This document shows positions 38,601-53,600 of a stretch of 64,000 nt of DNA, one piece after another. The translations under genes and the position numbers were made by a program. Source of the stretch: Acridotheres tristis (Eukaryota; Chordata; Aves; Passeriformes; Sturnidae); contig CM072884.1 in assembly GCA_037013685.1 (NCBI GenBank), forward strand, positions 106,133,548 through 106,197,547. Reading direction: 5' to 3'. The first letter of the stretch is position 1; the number at the start of each line of letters is the position of its first letter. Below the pieces are notes generated by a model that had not been told where the DNA came from, did no database searches, and worked only from the letters and a program-made list of their open reading frames with translations.

Positions 38601-41600
38601 CAAATATTTTCTCCAAGTACTTTCATAAAATCATTTTTTTAATACATGTTTAAGAAAAATGTTTCTCCCCTTTCTGTTGCTCCCATACTATATACATGAT
38701 TACTATAATTTAACTTATGATTCTTTAGTCACATTAAAATTATTTAAATTTTATGTCTACCAGACTTATAGCACCTCTCCTTCATTCACAAGAGCCACAT
38801 GAACTTCCTTCTGCAGATGAATGCACTTATATTTCTGATACTAATCATTAGTCAAGACTTGGAAAATTTTATATAAAACAGCATTTATCTTAATTTCATA
38901 GAGCTGCAACAAAGAAATTATCACAACATACTAAATTTTAAAGCGGGAATTTGAAAAAACAGAGGTGTATGTTCCCACAGCCTCATCTTCTTGGAAACAA
39001 GACTAGAAATGAACCTAGCAAGCACACAGGGTTCTTTTATTAAAATCTGCACGTCTGCTCCATGCTCAGTGTTGATCAATTCTCTTATCTCCCTAAAAAA
39101 CTCAAAGAATTTCCTAATCACATATATCACATTATGTAAACAAGAATATTATCTGTATTTCTCTAAATCATAGGCACATAAACTCTATAAAGTAATATTG
39201 TTTCGAAGTGAGAACAGAATCTGCTGGAACCCTTTCATCAACACACAATGTCACTCACAGAGCCCTCAGCTCTCACAGAAACTGCCTGTACCAGGAGAAC
39301 CCTGGACAACTGAAACTCTGTGAGGGAAAGGAGATTATCTACCCAACCAAAAAGTTAGTTATTTAAACATGAGCTGGATTAATAAAACGTATGTCAGCTC
39401 CCATGAGGCCATCACATTGATAGTACAAACTTTCCCTTTGTACCAGGCTTACATTACACTTGTGTCTTTTCCAGTTGACTTTTCTGTCCTGGTTTGTTTG
39501 AGATTTTTCTCTTTCAGCTCTTTCTTACATGCAGATAAACTCTTTCCCAGGGAAAATTTTTATAACTATTTAAGTAAGAGACCTGCTTTCCTTCCCAGGG
39601 GCTGAAACAGTCTACAAACTTTGTTTTTAAAAACAATCAAAAAACAGATTCCGGATGGATTGAAAACATATGGACTACACTGAAGTTAAAAGACTGGGCT
39701 GATGACCCTACATGTAAGTTTACCCTACATGTAAGTTCAGGGTGATTCTTTTCTCAGGGTGAACAACTCTGAGTATAAACAGCAATATAAGATATTGATT
39801 TGAGTGCCAACCACACTGTCCTGTTCAGTCTCAATCCCAGTCAACCACAAAAACTATCCCAGGAAAATAAAAATTGTAAGAGCAGAAAACAAATGTGCCA
39901 TAAACATCCGGTGAGAGTTATGCATATTTGTCAAATCAAAACTTAGAACTTGCAAGATACATCTCTACTCAGTTTTACTTTTAATGTGAGAATCTGAAAT
40001 TATTTAATAACAGACATAATTTTTAAGTCAGAATGTAATCAAATCATCAAGTTCATTTTTTAACAGTACAAATAATTTGCTATTTGCCTGCACCCACATG
40101 ATTATCTGAAATACTGAGTGGTCAAGAAACTTATTTAGAATTTTCTGCCTCCTCCAAGACCATAAAGATTCCCAGTAAGAATTTAATTTCAATATTCAAA
40201 TTTTAATAGAAGCCACATTTTATTTTTTCAACTATTTCTTAGACTTGAAAGTATTATGTATTCCGTTTTATATTGTTACTTTTTGTTGGTCAATATATGT
40301 ACTTTGAAGAAATTCCACATAGCAGAAATACAAATTTGTGATAAAATTTAGATAAGATTGTCAATTATCCATGAGATTTAGTGATTGCATCTATTCCACC
40401 GAGAAAGGGAAAGCAAAATAAACATTTTCTTTTTTCTTCACATCACTTAAATCACTTCTGCACTATAAATTTGTGACTTGGATTCCTATTTTTACTTAGA
40501 GATGTGTTTCCTAATAATCTCATATACAAATGTACATCCACCTTTATTCTGTATGTTCTTCAATTAAGTATATTTTAGAAACATTTAATACAAATTTACT
40601 TACATGACAGGATCTAAAGAAGGTCTCTCAGATTTCTTTGTTATTTTAAAAGATCTCAAAAGACTTAAGTTAAAGTTACAGAGAAAAACAAAGGGAGAAA
40701 AAAACAAATATAGACAAATCCTAATAAATTGGGAGTTGCTTTTACCCCACATTGCATATTTCATTGGCCAAGCCTTCCTCAATGCTCTCAATAGATTTAA
40801 ACATTATACAAACATCATTCTAGGAAGACACTCAGTACTTCACTCCCATCTCAAATAAAAAGTGGTTATACATTAAAAACTGAGATTAGGAAAGGCAGTG
40901 TATTAAAATATTCACAATTTACAGATCTGCATGATAGTAAGAATAAGATAGGAGACTACCGAGAAACCCAAATTATTTCTGAGAAAAGCAGACAAGAATT
41001 ATATAAGATCAATTTCTTTGCTCCATGCAAATGGCCTGTAACTTTGGCTATTAACAATTTCTGACAAGCCAGATGGGATGAGGGGCCATGCAGAGGCATT
41101 TTAAAGGAGTTTTAAATACAGCTAGAGATCCTAGTTTTGACAGAATTCTGCAAAAGAGTATGGCTGACATTCTACTTTTCCACTCTTTTCAGAGGAACTG
41201 CTGTATTTACAGGCATTTGCATGATGTAGTCTAGAAATACTAATAAATGGATAGACACACAAAAAAAGTTTTGGTAAACTATTCTTATATAAGTCAAATG
41301 GCAAACACAAAGAAAATACTTTATGTCATGATTAGGTATAGAAAGTTCAGCTTCAAACATATTTAAAAACACGAATCAAAACGTGAAAATTTTGCAAGTT
41401 TCCAAGAAACGTTGAAATTATAAAAACTCAATTAAGTAGCCATTCTCTGCAAAGCAAAATTATCTCTCTGAATATACATATCCAGCAGGTCTTCAAGGCC
41501 CTGGTTTACCCACCACTAGCTTTGACTCTACAGAATGGAAGAGCCGGGGTCACCGGGAGTGCCTCATGCGTGGCAAGATCTGGAGGTGGGAGACTGGCCT

Positions 41601-44600
41601 GAGGAGTAGCAATTGGGAGAGTGAAGTCCCATACTGACATCTAAAGGGAAAAAAAAATATCGTGGTCACTTTCCCAAAAACATCATAGGTACCTCTTGAA
41701 CCATCTGAGTGGTTTGCTTTTTGACATAACTATTGCAATTTTGGACCTGCTCGTGATATTAACAGGATGTTCATTTATTGGAACTCAGAATCAGTTCTCC
41801 AAGTAACAGTGCCCAGGTATTTTTTTCCCCCATTATGGAAAAGCTTTATGACCAAAAGTATCAGGGGTAGCAGCAGAGGTACAGTCAAGGCTTTTGGTAA
41901 ATCCCAGTGTTGTGTTCCACTCCTGCCACTCTCATCAGTGAAAAAAGATTGGAGCCATGGCCCAAATGCAGCTCATGTGAGCAAAAAGGAGGGAAAACAA
42001 AGTTCCATAAGTTATGGAAGCCTTTCTCAAAGGCTGAAGAGCAAAAGTCAACCATTACACTACACCCAGCATAAACAAAATGGGCTCTGAGATCAAAGGT
42101 GGAATATGAGTCAAAATTGAGAAACCTTGGGGAAAAAATAAGTCTTAAAACCTTTGTCATGAAATGCCACTGAATTCTAGGAGACTAAATTCCAGTGATT
42201 GTGATCCTCATTTTATCTGTGTTCTCACATTCCCAAATGGGGTTTGGAACTTAAAAAATGGCATGTTTTGTACAGAATCCCCTTTTTTGACAGACTGCAT
42301 CAGAAAAGATAAATTTATTTCAAAAAGCACTTTCAAAGAGGTATTTCTTGCCTCTCACTCTGTCTTTCCAAGGACCAACACACTAAGGTAGTATGTTCTC
42401 CAGACAAAAGGTATGGATAACCTTAAGAAATGCAATAGAAAAAAAAACCCAAAACTTCTGCACTAAAACCAGTGTTAGAGTCCTTCAAATCCTGTTTTCA
42501 CCTTGAAGGCCACTGAAATCTTAGAAAGGAATTAAACCTATAAAATCTTCACGCTGCTTGCTTAGAAAAAGCAATAAAATCAGCTATATAAAGACGTTAT
42601 GAATCGTTTAAAAGCTTTCAAAACCTGCAGAAAATAGTGCATCATTCTTCACTTTCACATCTGTGGCAGCAAGCAGAATATATAAATGACAGGAAAGAAA
42701 ACCAAAATTGTCCTAAGCCAGAGCATGAGGCACGTCCATCTGTAACACCTACTGAGAAGCAAGCACACAGCCCTGGGGGTGTTTGGTGGTCCAGCGGGGT
42801 CTGTGACACAAAATTACACACTCCTGGAGGGGGAGGTGTGTGCTGAGCCTTGAGGAACGTTTTGTCTTTTGTCCTTAGCTCAAAGAAAGTATGGAATGAG
42901 GGCAAGTTTTGCAGCAAGATTACCAGAGTCCCTTGTTTCATACTGATATTTCAAATCTAATAATGATTAGATTTTATAATATATAACTGGCTTTTCAAAA
43001 TTGACATTTAATATTTTTAGTTACTAAAGTTCAAGATATGTCAAAAAAAGATTGAGTAAAAAATCTCCTGCTTTGAATTATATACTCTTCTATTTTTAGT
43101 ACCTCAAGTCACCCACATAAAACACTTCATGAAGTTACATCTTCAAAATACATTCTTGTAACAAAACTAAATTCTTTTACGTTTGGTGATATTAAAATGT
43201 TTAGTCTAGTGTAGATTTCATGACACCACCGGCTGTGCTCAGGAGTGCAGTCTAGCACTGCAATTGTTATTCATTAATGCTGGTATGTTTAGGCCAGACA
43301 GCAAAAGATGGAATCCCTTTATCCCTCTCCCAAAGCAGAAAATCAAAACTTGTTTTTCATCCCAGCTATCAGGAAAATTTGGTTTTGTCTTACTTTACAA
43401 CAAAGGGTTTATTTTCTAAGAACTGGCAAACAAAAGCAAATATGTGAAAGACTCAATTCACTACATGTAGATCATGATATTCACTGAAAACCTGCTTTTG
43501 TTATGAAGTACAATGGCACAAATTCAGGGCCAGCATAACTCATAGGAATGTATTTATATAAATGAGAACAAATCATATATCTTTTCTTTTATTCATACAT
43601 TAACTGCACATTATGTAAACTACATTACATGGAAAAGCCTTTAAAAATTCTACGTAAGTAGAAATCAGATTATAATTCATACACATATTGCTGAAACAGA
43701 ATTAAAAATTCATTTCAGTTATTAGGACTTCACTTTGCAAGTAGAATCATTATGTTTCTTTCTATAAATATTAAAAAAAAACTCTTTATGATTAATTTTT
43801 CATTTTTCAAACTCCATAATAGAAAATTCCCTCTTCTGCAAGATTACGTACTTTAAAAAAGTAATTACAATATTTTAAAAATAAATCCTTAGACTATTAC
43901 TGGACTTATCCTTGCTTTCTAGATAATTTATGAATACTTAATAGCTACTTGTCCGTTGAGGTATTTTCCTGAAGCTGCATTTAACTTCTCACACCAGAGA
44001 ACGTAGGAAGGGCAGGAAGGAAGCAGCCTAGAGAGAGTTTTTTCACAAAAACTTCCGTTTGTTAATATCATTATAAGAAAGATTTTTCCTGTCCTGATGT
44101 ACATTTATTATGCATGTTGGTTGGAAAGGAGGCATCATCTACAAATTGAGTCTTAGAATTAAGGTATTTCAAAAGAAGTGTTAAAAAGACAGGTGAGACA
44201 AATGAGTTTTTTGTCATGTGTTCACAGGGAACACCTCCAAAGCACACCAGAAAGTGGATGCTTGGTCAGGCTGCCACCAGAAGTTAACAACTCTTTAAAT
44301 AAAAATAAGATTATTGTAAAGTTTTATTCAGATTATTAAAATAATTTCAATTTTTTTGTTGTGGTTTTTTTTTTTATGTTTTTCTTGCTAGAATTAATAA
44401 ACAAATAGAAGCTGTTGGTTATAAAGAATCTGTCAGATTAAGAAAGCTATGGTACCAAAACTCATTTGGATTTATGAATTAAGTTTGATATGAACAGTTT
44501 GATAGCTCTGAGCTCAACACTGGAGAGCAAACATGGCTGAATGGCTTCCTGCCTTGGCCCTAAAAACCTGGTATAAGACAACAAACAAAAGTGGGAAAAA

Positions 44601-47600
44601 CTACCCCAAACATTACAAGTAAAATGGTTTTTTACATAAAATTCATGGATCAAAAATAAATAGAAGCACAGTTGTCAGGTGGCAATCTGAAAGTAGAAAA
44701 AAAGTATTGTTATTTTCAAAAAATAACCTTAAACTTTCTTCATTTATATCTCTAATACACAAATTTAGCAGGGATACAAGGAGACGAAATGTAGTGTACA
44801 TTAGAAAAATCAGTTTGATTCAAATTTAAACCTAACTGCAAAACCGAGGGTTTATGTCCTGCAACTGAATCCAATACACTCTCCCAGCCTTCCCTCAAAT
44901 TTAACATGAGTTTTCCTTAAGATATACTGAAATCTTTCATTCCCCCTGGTTTATATCACAGAAAAGCAGCTTCCACAAGGAAAAAATGTAACTGCTCTTC
45001 AAAGCCGTCATTCAAAGCACTGCAATAAAATTAAATCTTTCTTTTGTATATGGTCAGAGATGATGCAACAATACCCTGTAATTCCACAGCTGCAGATTTC
45101 CCACAGAATTCACTTCTTACATGACAAATGTATTCTTTCATTAAAAAAAGAAAAAAGTCATTTAAAAGGACAAAAAAAATCCACCAAAACACCTGTCCCT
45201 TCCCTACAACAAGCTTAAGCAATAAACTCTGACAGGTGTGACTTGTTCTATTCATCTCAATCAAAGGCACTCAAAGGCTTCATTATTACACAGCTGTGTG
45301 TTCCAAGATGCTGGAATTTGTTATTTTCCAGCAGGTTTAAAAAAAAACATAAAAACCCAAACACTGATTTTGAAGCACTATACTCCTGCACTATGCTTTG
45401 CATGCTTTCCCCAACAGACCCTGCAGGACCTCTGTGAGCAGGGGATCATCCTGCCTGGAGAAACAGAGATAGATAAATAAATAGATATAAATATATAGAT
45501 ACAGATGATATCAATACTGCTTTCACTGACAGCTCTGACTTTGACAGCCACCAAACACTAAGGTTAAACTCTGCAGTGAGGTGCAGAGCCCTGTCACCTC
45601 TAACACCTTCAAAGACACTGGAATAACAGCAAGGCACAGCCACACTGTGTCTGAGCAATATCCCAGCCTTATCTATAATGCATGGACTCCATTTTCTCAC
45701 TCAGAATACTGAAGGAACTAGCTCAACATTTTTTAAGGTTTCTTTTCTAAGCATGCCAAGACATTTAATCTCTAAGAGCATCTTTTGATGACCAATATAT
45801 TAATGCATATTATATTTTAGTGAGAATTGTAGCAGTTCTTCAAAGTTCCAATATATGTACTACATTTGTTGATCTGAAGGGTTTTTTAGCAGAATTCAAG
45901 ACTGCATTCAAGACTAAATTACTTGGAAGCCTACATTAATAATTCATGTAGCTTTAATAAATTTTTTAAGTACATTAAAATAATCTCATGCTTTTTTATG
46001 TTTTTAGCAGTGCTCCTGAGTTATTTTTACTTTTCCTTAGCCCTAGTACCCACTTGTTAAAGAAAACATCAGAATAGTGGGGGTTTGTTGGTTTATAAGG
46101 TAGTGTTGTCAGTAATGACTACAACAGCAGGAAGCTCTAGTAAAACCAGAAGGCAGACAGAAAAGAATGTGACCTGATGGGATACAGAAGGTTTGTAGCA
46201 GCTGGGAGGTAAGCTGGGGAAGAGCAGTTGTCAAAAAAACAGAGATGAGATCAGAGAAACAGCTGTTCAAGAGCAGAGAGGCAGGAAATAAAACTTGCAA
46301 CAGTGAAACCTGAATAGGGGAAGATCAACACACAGAGATTAGAGGTTTGGGGATTTTTTTCAAAACTGGAAAACCAGGAAATACATCTTGTGAGAAAATG
46401 GAGACTATGGATGAGATAGAATAATAAAGAGCTCAGATCCAAAGGAAAATGTTTTAAGAATCAGTAACTACTGAAAGTTTCTGATCACATTAAGAGATGC
46501 TGGTACCTCAACCACTTTCTTAACAGAACTATGTTTTTAATTAGTATTCTACACTGCAGGAGTTAAATGAAAGAAAAGCTACAGCATCCTGGGGCTACAT
46601 ATACTTCCAGATGCTGCCTGTAGTCATGCCACACTGGGTAACTTCATTTAACATTAGTCAGTGCTCTTGTGACAGTGCTGCACCAGCCCAAAGGAGCTCA
46701 CCTGGGCTGGGAGCTGTGAGGGTCCTTGGCCATGTCTTGTCCAGCACTGAGCTGCTCCTGGCAGCCAGGAACACACCGGAAGCACAAGGGCAGCACTGGC
46801 TGCACCAGCTTACCCAGCACCAGGGCAAAGGGAGACAGAAGGACTCTGAGCACACTGGAAGAAGGGAAACTGAAGTAAAAATATTTAATTAAAGCAACAC
46901 TTATTGGTTGGCTATGAAGGGCCCCAAGAAAATTTCCTTTTTGAAGTTTTTATTTCCTTATTTCTGAAGGAAGTTATTTCTGTTTGCCAAAAACTATTCT
47001 TAAGACTTGAAAAACACTTAGACCCAGAATCTGAAAAATGAAAAAAAGTCTGTAATTAATAGGTGCAATATTTTACAGCCGTTTTTGTTTGTTCTGGTTT
47101 TTTAGGGGTTGTTTGGGGTTGTTGTTTTTTTGGTTGGTTTTTTTTTTTTTGCAAGAACAGTCACAAAACTGATCCCATCAAATGTAAAAATTGTTTTTCC
47201 AAATTTGTAACACAATTAAAGCAGACTTCCTACTGGCATAACCTTATCTTTACTTAAGCCAATGTACATCAGTATGAAATGACACTTGGACATGCACAGC
47301 AATAATGAACAGCAATCCTGAACATCATGTTCAGGTGACAAGATAAATTAAACACAGAGATCAAGCTACTATATGAGTCTTCTTCAGAAATATTAATTTT
47401 GTTAGTCACTTCAATTTACAGCATTGTCAGTAGCAACATTTCTACTTTTATTCTATCCTGCAACTTGACAAGGAAAGGAAATAGGAATAGAGCTCAAATG
47501 TCACAATGGGAAGTGGAGTTCTTCTTTCTTTCCAAGTGGCATTGTCCCACTTCTTTCTTTAAACGTGGCATCCCACATGGGAAAAGTGTATAGCTGAAGT

Positions 47601-50600
47601 GTTATCATCCCTGATTAGAATAACTATTTTACTTGCTTTATTAATATTATTCTTATTGGTATAGTTAAATCTCAGCTCTTACTTCTTGTTCAGCTTGTGG
47701 CCTGCAATGACATACACACAGATTGCTCCAAGAGCATTATCTACTCCTGTATTCCCATTACTGACCCTTCCTACTTAAAGGAAAACCCCACCATTTTCCT
47801 TTGCTGAGTTTCCACAGTTTGATTATAGGTCACTCAGGATATTCTCTATCATTTTGATAGAGTACCATTTTGATAGGTACCATTTTGCATACAATTACAT
47901 GCTCTCCCGACACTGCATCCAGTCTAATTCTGCTATCTTGCTTATGAGTGTTGTATTAGAAGCATCAAGATATTTAAAAATATATAAAAACGATTCCTTT
48001 TCCCTAAAGTCAAGGCCTGCCATACCACAAAAGGAATTTTTTATAAATCTATTGACTCATATTCTGTCAGGAAAAATCATTTCAGAGTAGTGTATGTGCT
48101 ATAAACTCACTCCATGTGTACACACAAGAAATCACATTATCAGACACAGCCTATAATATACAAGTATTATTTGAATGATGCTTTGAACAAAGAAATTCCG
48201 TTTTATACTGCTGGGTAGGCAGGAGTGGGAGGTGGGTGGTGGTGGAAAAACAATACTCCTGACTCTTTCAAGATGCATAATATCTGTTATTCATTTTGAA
48301 GGTAAAAGTGCAGATAATGCAATGGGTTTATATGCTGTAGAAGTGATCTCCAGCTGCTTGATCTGAAACTGGTTGATGGTATCATACACTAAGTTTTCTT
48401 GCAGTTCACTGTTCTCCAAACGTGTGGAAACCCCAAACCTTCAATTTCCAAAGCATTTTTCAATGGGGTTAATGTAAAATTCACTTGAGCATCCCTCTAG
48501 TGACAGTTACTGCCAATAAAACGCTAATTTTCAGATGTAAAAGTAACTTAAAGCCTCATATCTTCAATTTTTTCCACTCAAATAGCTCAACTAGAAAGCA
48601 ACTTTGCCAATCTTTATGACACATAAAACTCATCTACATTTGCAGTTTCTTGGTCATCTGGAAATTCAGGTGAGAACAGCTGCAAAAAGAAGGTGGCTGC
48701 TGGTTTGTTGAATGATTTCATGAGCATGGAACAACATTTCAGTATAAGTTTACCTCATTTTTAATTTTAATGTGTTTTCTTTGTGTATGCAAACACTTAC
48801 AGTCATTTGCACAGACTAAAATGTTTATTTAAAGTCTCTAGTCTCCACCACAGAAATATCGCAGAGCATGATTGTAATTAACTTAATCACCACTGTTCCA
48901 TAAACCTACCTTTTGTGGTTTAAAGGTCAAGAAGCATTTCACAGACGACATTTCCTTTAAGTAAACTGAATACAAATAGGGCTTTGAACGAGAATGGTCA
49001 ACCACTGCCAAACAAAATTCAGAATCAAATTACAGATGCTATTGCATGAAACAGCAACTTTATAATCGCTGCAGTATTTCAAAGTGATTTCCAGTATCAA
49101 CTATCTACATATTTGCATGGGAAGCACTTCTTACAAATTTACAGTGGAATATAGTATCTCCCATAAGGATTCTGAAGGTAATTTTGGGCAGTATTATTCA
49201 CCAGCAATTTTCACGAAAGTTATTAATTTGGAAGAACACGATATTTCAGACAAAAAAAACCCCAAAACAACATTGTCCTTTACCTTTGAATAAAAAGTGT
49301 TAAGCTAAAATAATTAATTACATAATAAATTAATACCACAGGGATAAAAATAGTTGGCTGAAACTTGTTTTGTTTAAATTACTTTTAGGCATAATCTACA
49401 TTTCCAATAAGGCTTGCTTCATTTCTCAGATTTCCCTGTTCAATTTTAAGGTACTGGCAGAAGAACAGGTTTCCAGCAAAGGTAATATTCCTCCAAAATC
49501 AGTATCCATCATGGAACACCATCCATGGAATATTCATCCAGTATTCACCATTTCAGTACTGAACCTGACTGGATGCCACAGGATTGGTTTCAAGCACAAA
49601 CTCTGATCCACAGATCATGTGCAATGAGTCTGATCCTACGCTGGCTGCTTGCCTGTTATAAAGAGCCTTACACTTCTTTTCCAAGATGACTGACTAGGAG
49701 CCCCCACCTTCCCTTCCCTTTTAAGCATACCACATGGTAAGAAAACCCTCCTAATTTTGGGAGATCATTTTTTTGCATCATCCACATATAGTTCAACGTA
49801 AAAATACACCTAAATTTTATAATGCTGTCTTGCAAAAGAAAGAATCTTGATTTCCTAAGTTTGCAGCTTTCCTAATAAGGCCTCTTTTCCCTGCAAAATT
49901 CTCTAGTGAATAATGATGGTGGAAGATCCCAGGAGATGCCATGGCTGAAGTAGTAAAGCCATGAGCAGCTATGTGCTGGATAAGAATCTGCACTAGTTCT
50001 ACCAAACAAAAACGAATTTAATTCCACTACTGCCCCAATAACTTCCTGAGCTGAGCATTCATGCAGAACAGAAGCCCTGTCATCAACCTGCAGACATTGT
50101 TCCTTTGGGAAAAAGAAAAGCCTGAACCCTTAAAACGGTGATGAAATAATCAAACGGTAAACACTGTCAAAAAGTGGGTATGAGTCCATAAATAGGAAAT
50201 TAATACAATTGTTTGGCTTTTTTAATATTTTATTTTCACTAGTGAGAGGGTATTCAAATTTTTTATTCTACCTTAGCAACTATGGGGGGAAAAAATGGGT
50301 GAAAAATCTACGGGCAACTTGACATTTTGCAAATATTTATTTTTGTCAAATGTCATAGGCAAACCAAAAAGTCTCCTCTTAATTTATATTAAGTAACATT
50401 TTTCAAATAATTGCTTTAGGTTTTCTTATATCAGAAAATTTGGCTACCAGGAATGGTCTGACAGATTTTCTCTCAGAATTATTCATTCTTTGTTTAATGA
50501 AAATTCTGATGTAGCAAAAGCAAATACCTGAATTGTCCTCAGTTTTCAATTTAAATTCCTTATACTTAGAAAAATCAAACTCTGCTCTGGTACACGATTG

Positions 50601-53600
50601 TCCTTTGTTCTGGAGCAAAAATGGAATTGATTTTGTAGTGCCAACATTAATACGTTTATATTCAAATATTTTCTGTAAGTTTAAAGAAGAAAAATGGGTC
50701 AAAGCACTGTGAAGTCAAGTTTATAATCGAACATAATAAGAAAAAACACAGTTGTGCAAGATTCACAATTTATAACATAATAGCAGTATTGGTTAATCAA
50801 TAGTCTCACATAACCCTTATCTTTAAAATCTTTTCAGGACACAAAATAGAAGAGTTTAGAATTTAATATCAAGTTCAGTTACACCATCACAAAAGTTTTC
50901 ATGATTCAGATCAGCAAACAGATCAGTGATTTACTTTTCCCTTTATTGTATTTTTTGCAATAAATACCTTAAGAAATCCTCTCCCTTTTAACATACTTAT
51001 TCCAGATTGTCAAATTCAAAAACTAAAGCTGTCAGCTCTCATTTAGTGTAACTGTTATATGTACATTTGGGTTTTAATGTATCTTCCCAAGTTCGTCTCT
51101 TTGATAATTTTCTTGGGTAGTTAGTTTAGGAAGAAATGAAAAATATGAAGTAGAGAGGAGCCACTTTGACTCTAGATAAAGCAAAATACTTAACCCATCT
51201 TACCAATTGCTACGATTTCTTCACACTTACCACATCAATGTCTATTTCAGCAATCTCTGAAAATCCAGTAATCCTAAGTGTGAGTTCTGCTGCATTCCTC
51301 ACTGCTACCTAAGTGAAGGGACAACATTGGGATTGTGGACAAGGTCATTTCAACATAACAATCTCACCAAATCTGTCATAATTACATGAAAAAAAAGTTT
51401 AACACAAAAGAAACAACCCAATCCTATCCCACAGATACAGAGTGGAGAGCGTCAGAAAAAATTGCACTGAAAATATGAAAATAACTCTGCCGTCATAATA
51501 TAAAGCATTTTTGCTGCAAAAATATGAAGAGATAAAGTAAATGCCTTCATTTTCTAGGACATATATATATACAGATTCCAGTGACAAGTAGCTTCAAATC
51601 ATGCATTTGTGGCATAGCATACCTAGGACAGATATAGCTGTTAATTAAAAATAAAGAACAAAAATAAAAACAAACAAACAAACATAAAAACCACAACCCA
51701 AAGTTGTAAGAAAGACCAGTGACCAGTCTTTCCCGATTCTACAGGCAAAAATAATATTGCAGGAAGCTGTGTTTCTAGAATGAGCAGTTTTTTCCAACAG
51801 GAGAAATCTCTGTTCAGCAGCTATGGGGACTGGAACGTGTTTCACAACACACACTGCTTGACAGAGGTACAAGATAGACACTGTTGTTCTGGGGAATATT
51901 ATATCTGTTGTAAAAATGGAAAAAATAAATGAATACTAGGTTTAACAAGCATAATATATACAGCCCTAGAAGATGGTGAATCCAGGATCAGTCAGAAATG
52001 GTAGTAAAGTTCAGGCCCTTGATAGCACCTTTTCTCCCAGTCTCACTTATCTCATGAAGCAGGCACACATAAAACAAAATATGTTACATGTTTATTGATA
52101 CCTACTATCACAGCAAATCTACTAGTAGAGTCATCTCTGAGAAAACCACAAAAAGTCAAGAAATTAAAAACATTAATTACAATCCTGCCTCACTATAGAT
52201 GACAGAAAGTGCAGGTATGTCTCTACATTATCTCGTAAAGATCAATCACACATTACTTCCAACATCTTGTCAGTGGTAAAATATAATCAGCTCAAACTGA
52301 GAGGCTGCTTTGATACTTCTGAGCAGGGCTGAGACAAAAAAAAACCCAGCAGAATAGGTTAAAGCAGTAATGATCTGCTGCAAGAAAACCTTATTTTTAA
52401 AAAGCATTAGAACACTGGAAATAAAATGCAAAAGATGCATGAACATACACACATAAACACACAGGATAACACCCAAAACGATAAAGTTCTTCCAGTTTTG
52501 AAATACCTCCACTTTTTTATCAAAATTCATGTATGTCTTTGGAGTGAAGGAGATTTTGAGATCAGCAATGCCTCCCACGGGTATCAGTCCTTCAGAGGGG
52601 GTGATTTTCATTCCAGGCAGTGGGTTTGAGTCAAGAACCTTCACAAGCACAAACAAGAAACATACTGAAATAGGTGTTTGCATTTCTTTGTTTTGGTTGT
52701 TGTTGTTTTGTTCATACCAATATATCTATCATAAAGATTTTATATTTTTACAAGGAGAACCTTCATAGCACATAATGCTAACTTGGACGTAGAAGTTTGG
52801 GGAAAAATGCAAGTAAATAAAGTAACAGAAACATAACTGTCAGTTTCTACTTTGAAATAATTTTTGCCACCAATTGGAAACTTGGAGTTCTGAGTTTTGG
52901 GTTGTTTTCATTAAGTTATCAAAATTAAGACTATCTATGTAGCAAGTCTTCAAAATATTCCTTAAAACATTCTTTTCAGTTACAAATAAATTCATCACTT
53001 CTTTTTTGACATTCACAGTAAGATGGGACACAGAACCCCAGTTCTGTATAGTTCAGTAATAATACTAGAAGTAAATACTCAGTTTACCCACAGTTAGCAA
53101 AGACAAAAAGGAATTTGTTCTCTTCTAATGCACTCTTAATATAGCTTTTTAAAATATAGCTACACAAGTGATAGTGACCAAGACCAACCAGCTATGTCTT
53201 GGCTTGACTAAGAGTAATTCTGGAAGCTAAAAAGGCTGAGTATGTTTGTTTGTGTTACTGGCTATGCTGATTTTATTCTTTCAGTCCCAGCCTACAAGAC
53301 TATGATACTACTTGCTTTCAATGCTCAGCTGATAAAAGAGAAATCTGGTACAAATCAAAATGAACACGTTTCTCAGTATTGTAATAATGCAATAATAAAA
53401 ACTCTGAGGATTTTAATAAAAATTATTTTCCTTCACTAATTACAGCAATTATCCTGTGATAAGCAAAACTAATGAGGTTAGGTTTCCTACTAATTTGTGT
53501 ATTATGTCTTTACCCACTCTGGCATCCATCCCATCCCTTCAATTCATTGCACAGCCCCTCTGGCCCCGGGATGTTGGTTTAGCGAAGTCATCCATGTGCT

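Noticed and set aside
42637..42941. Opposed open frames of 69 and 99 codons in a GC-rich patch
   Set aside because: Neither shows a recognisable motif, and both lie in a CFAP47 intron whose flanking exons join without them.
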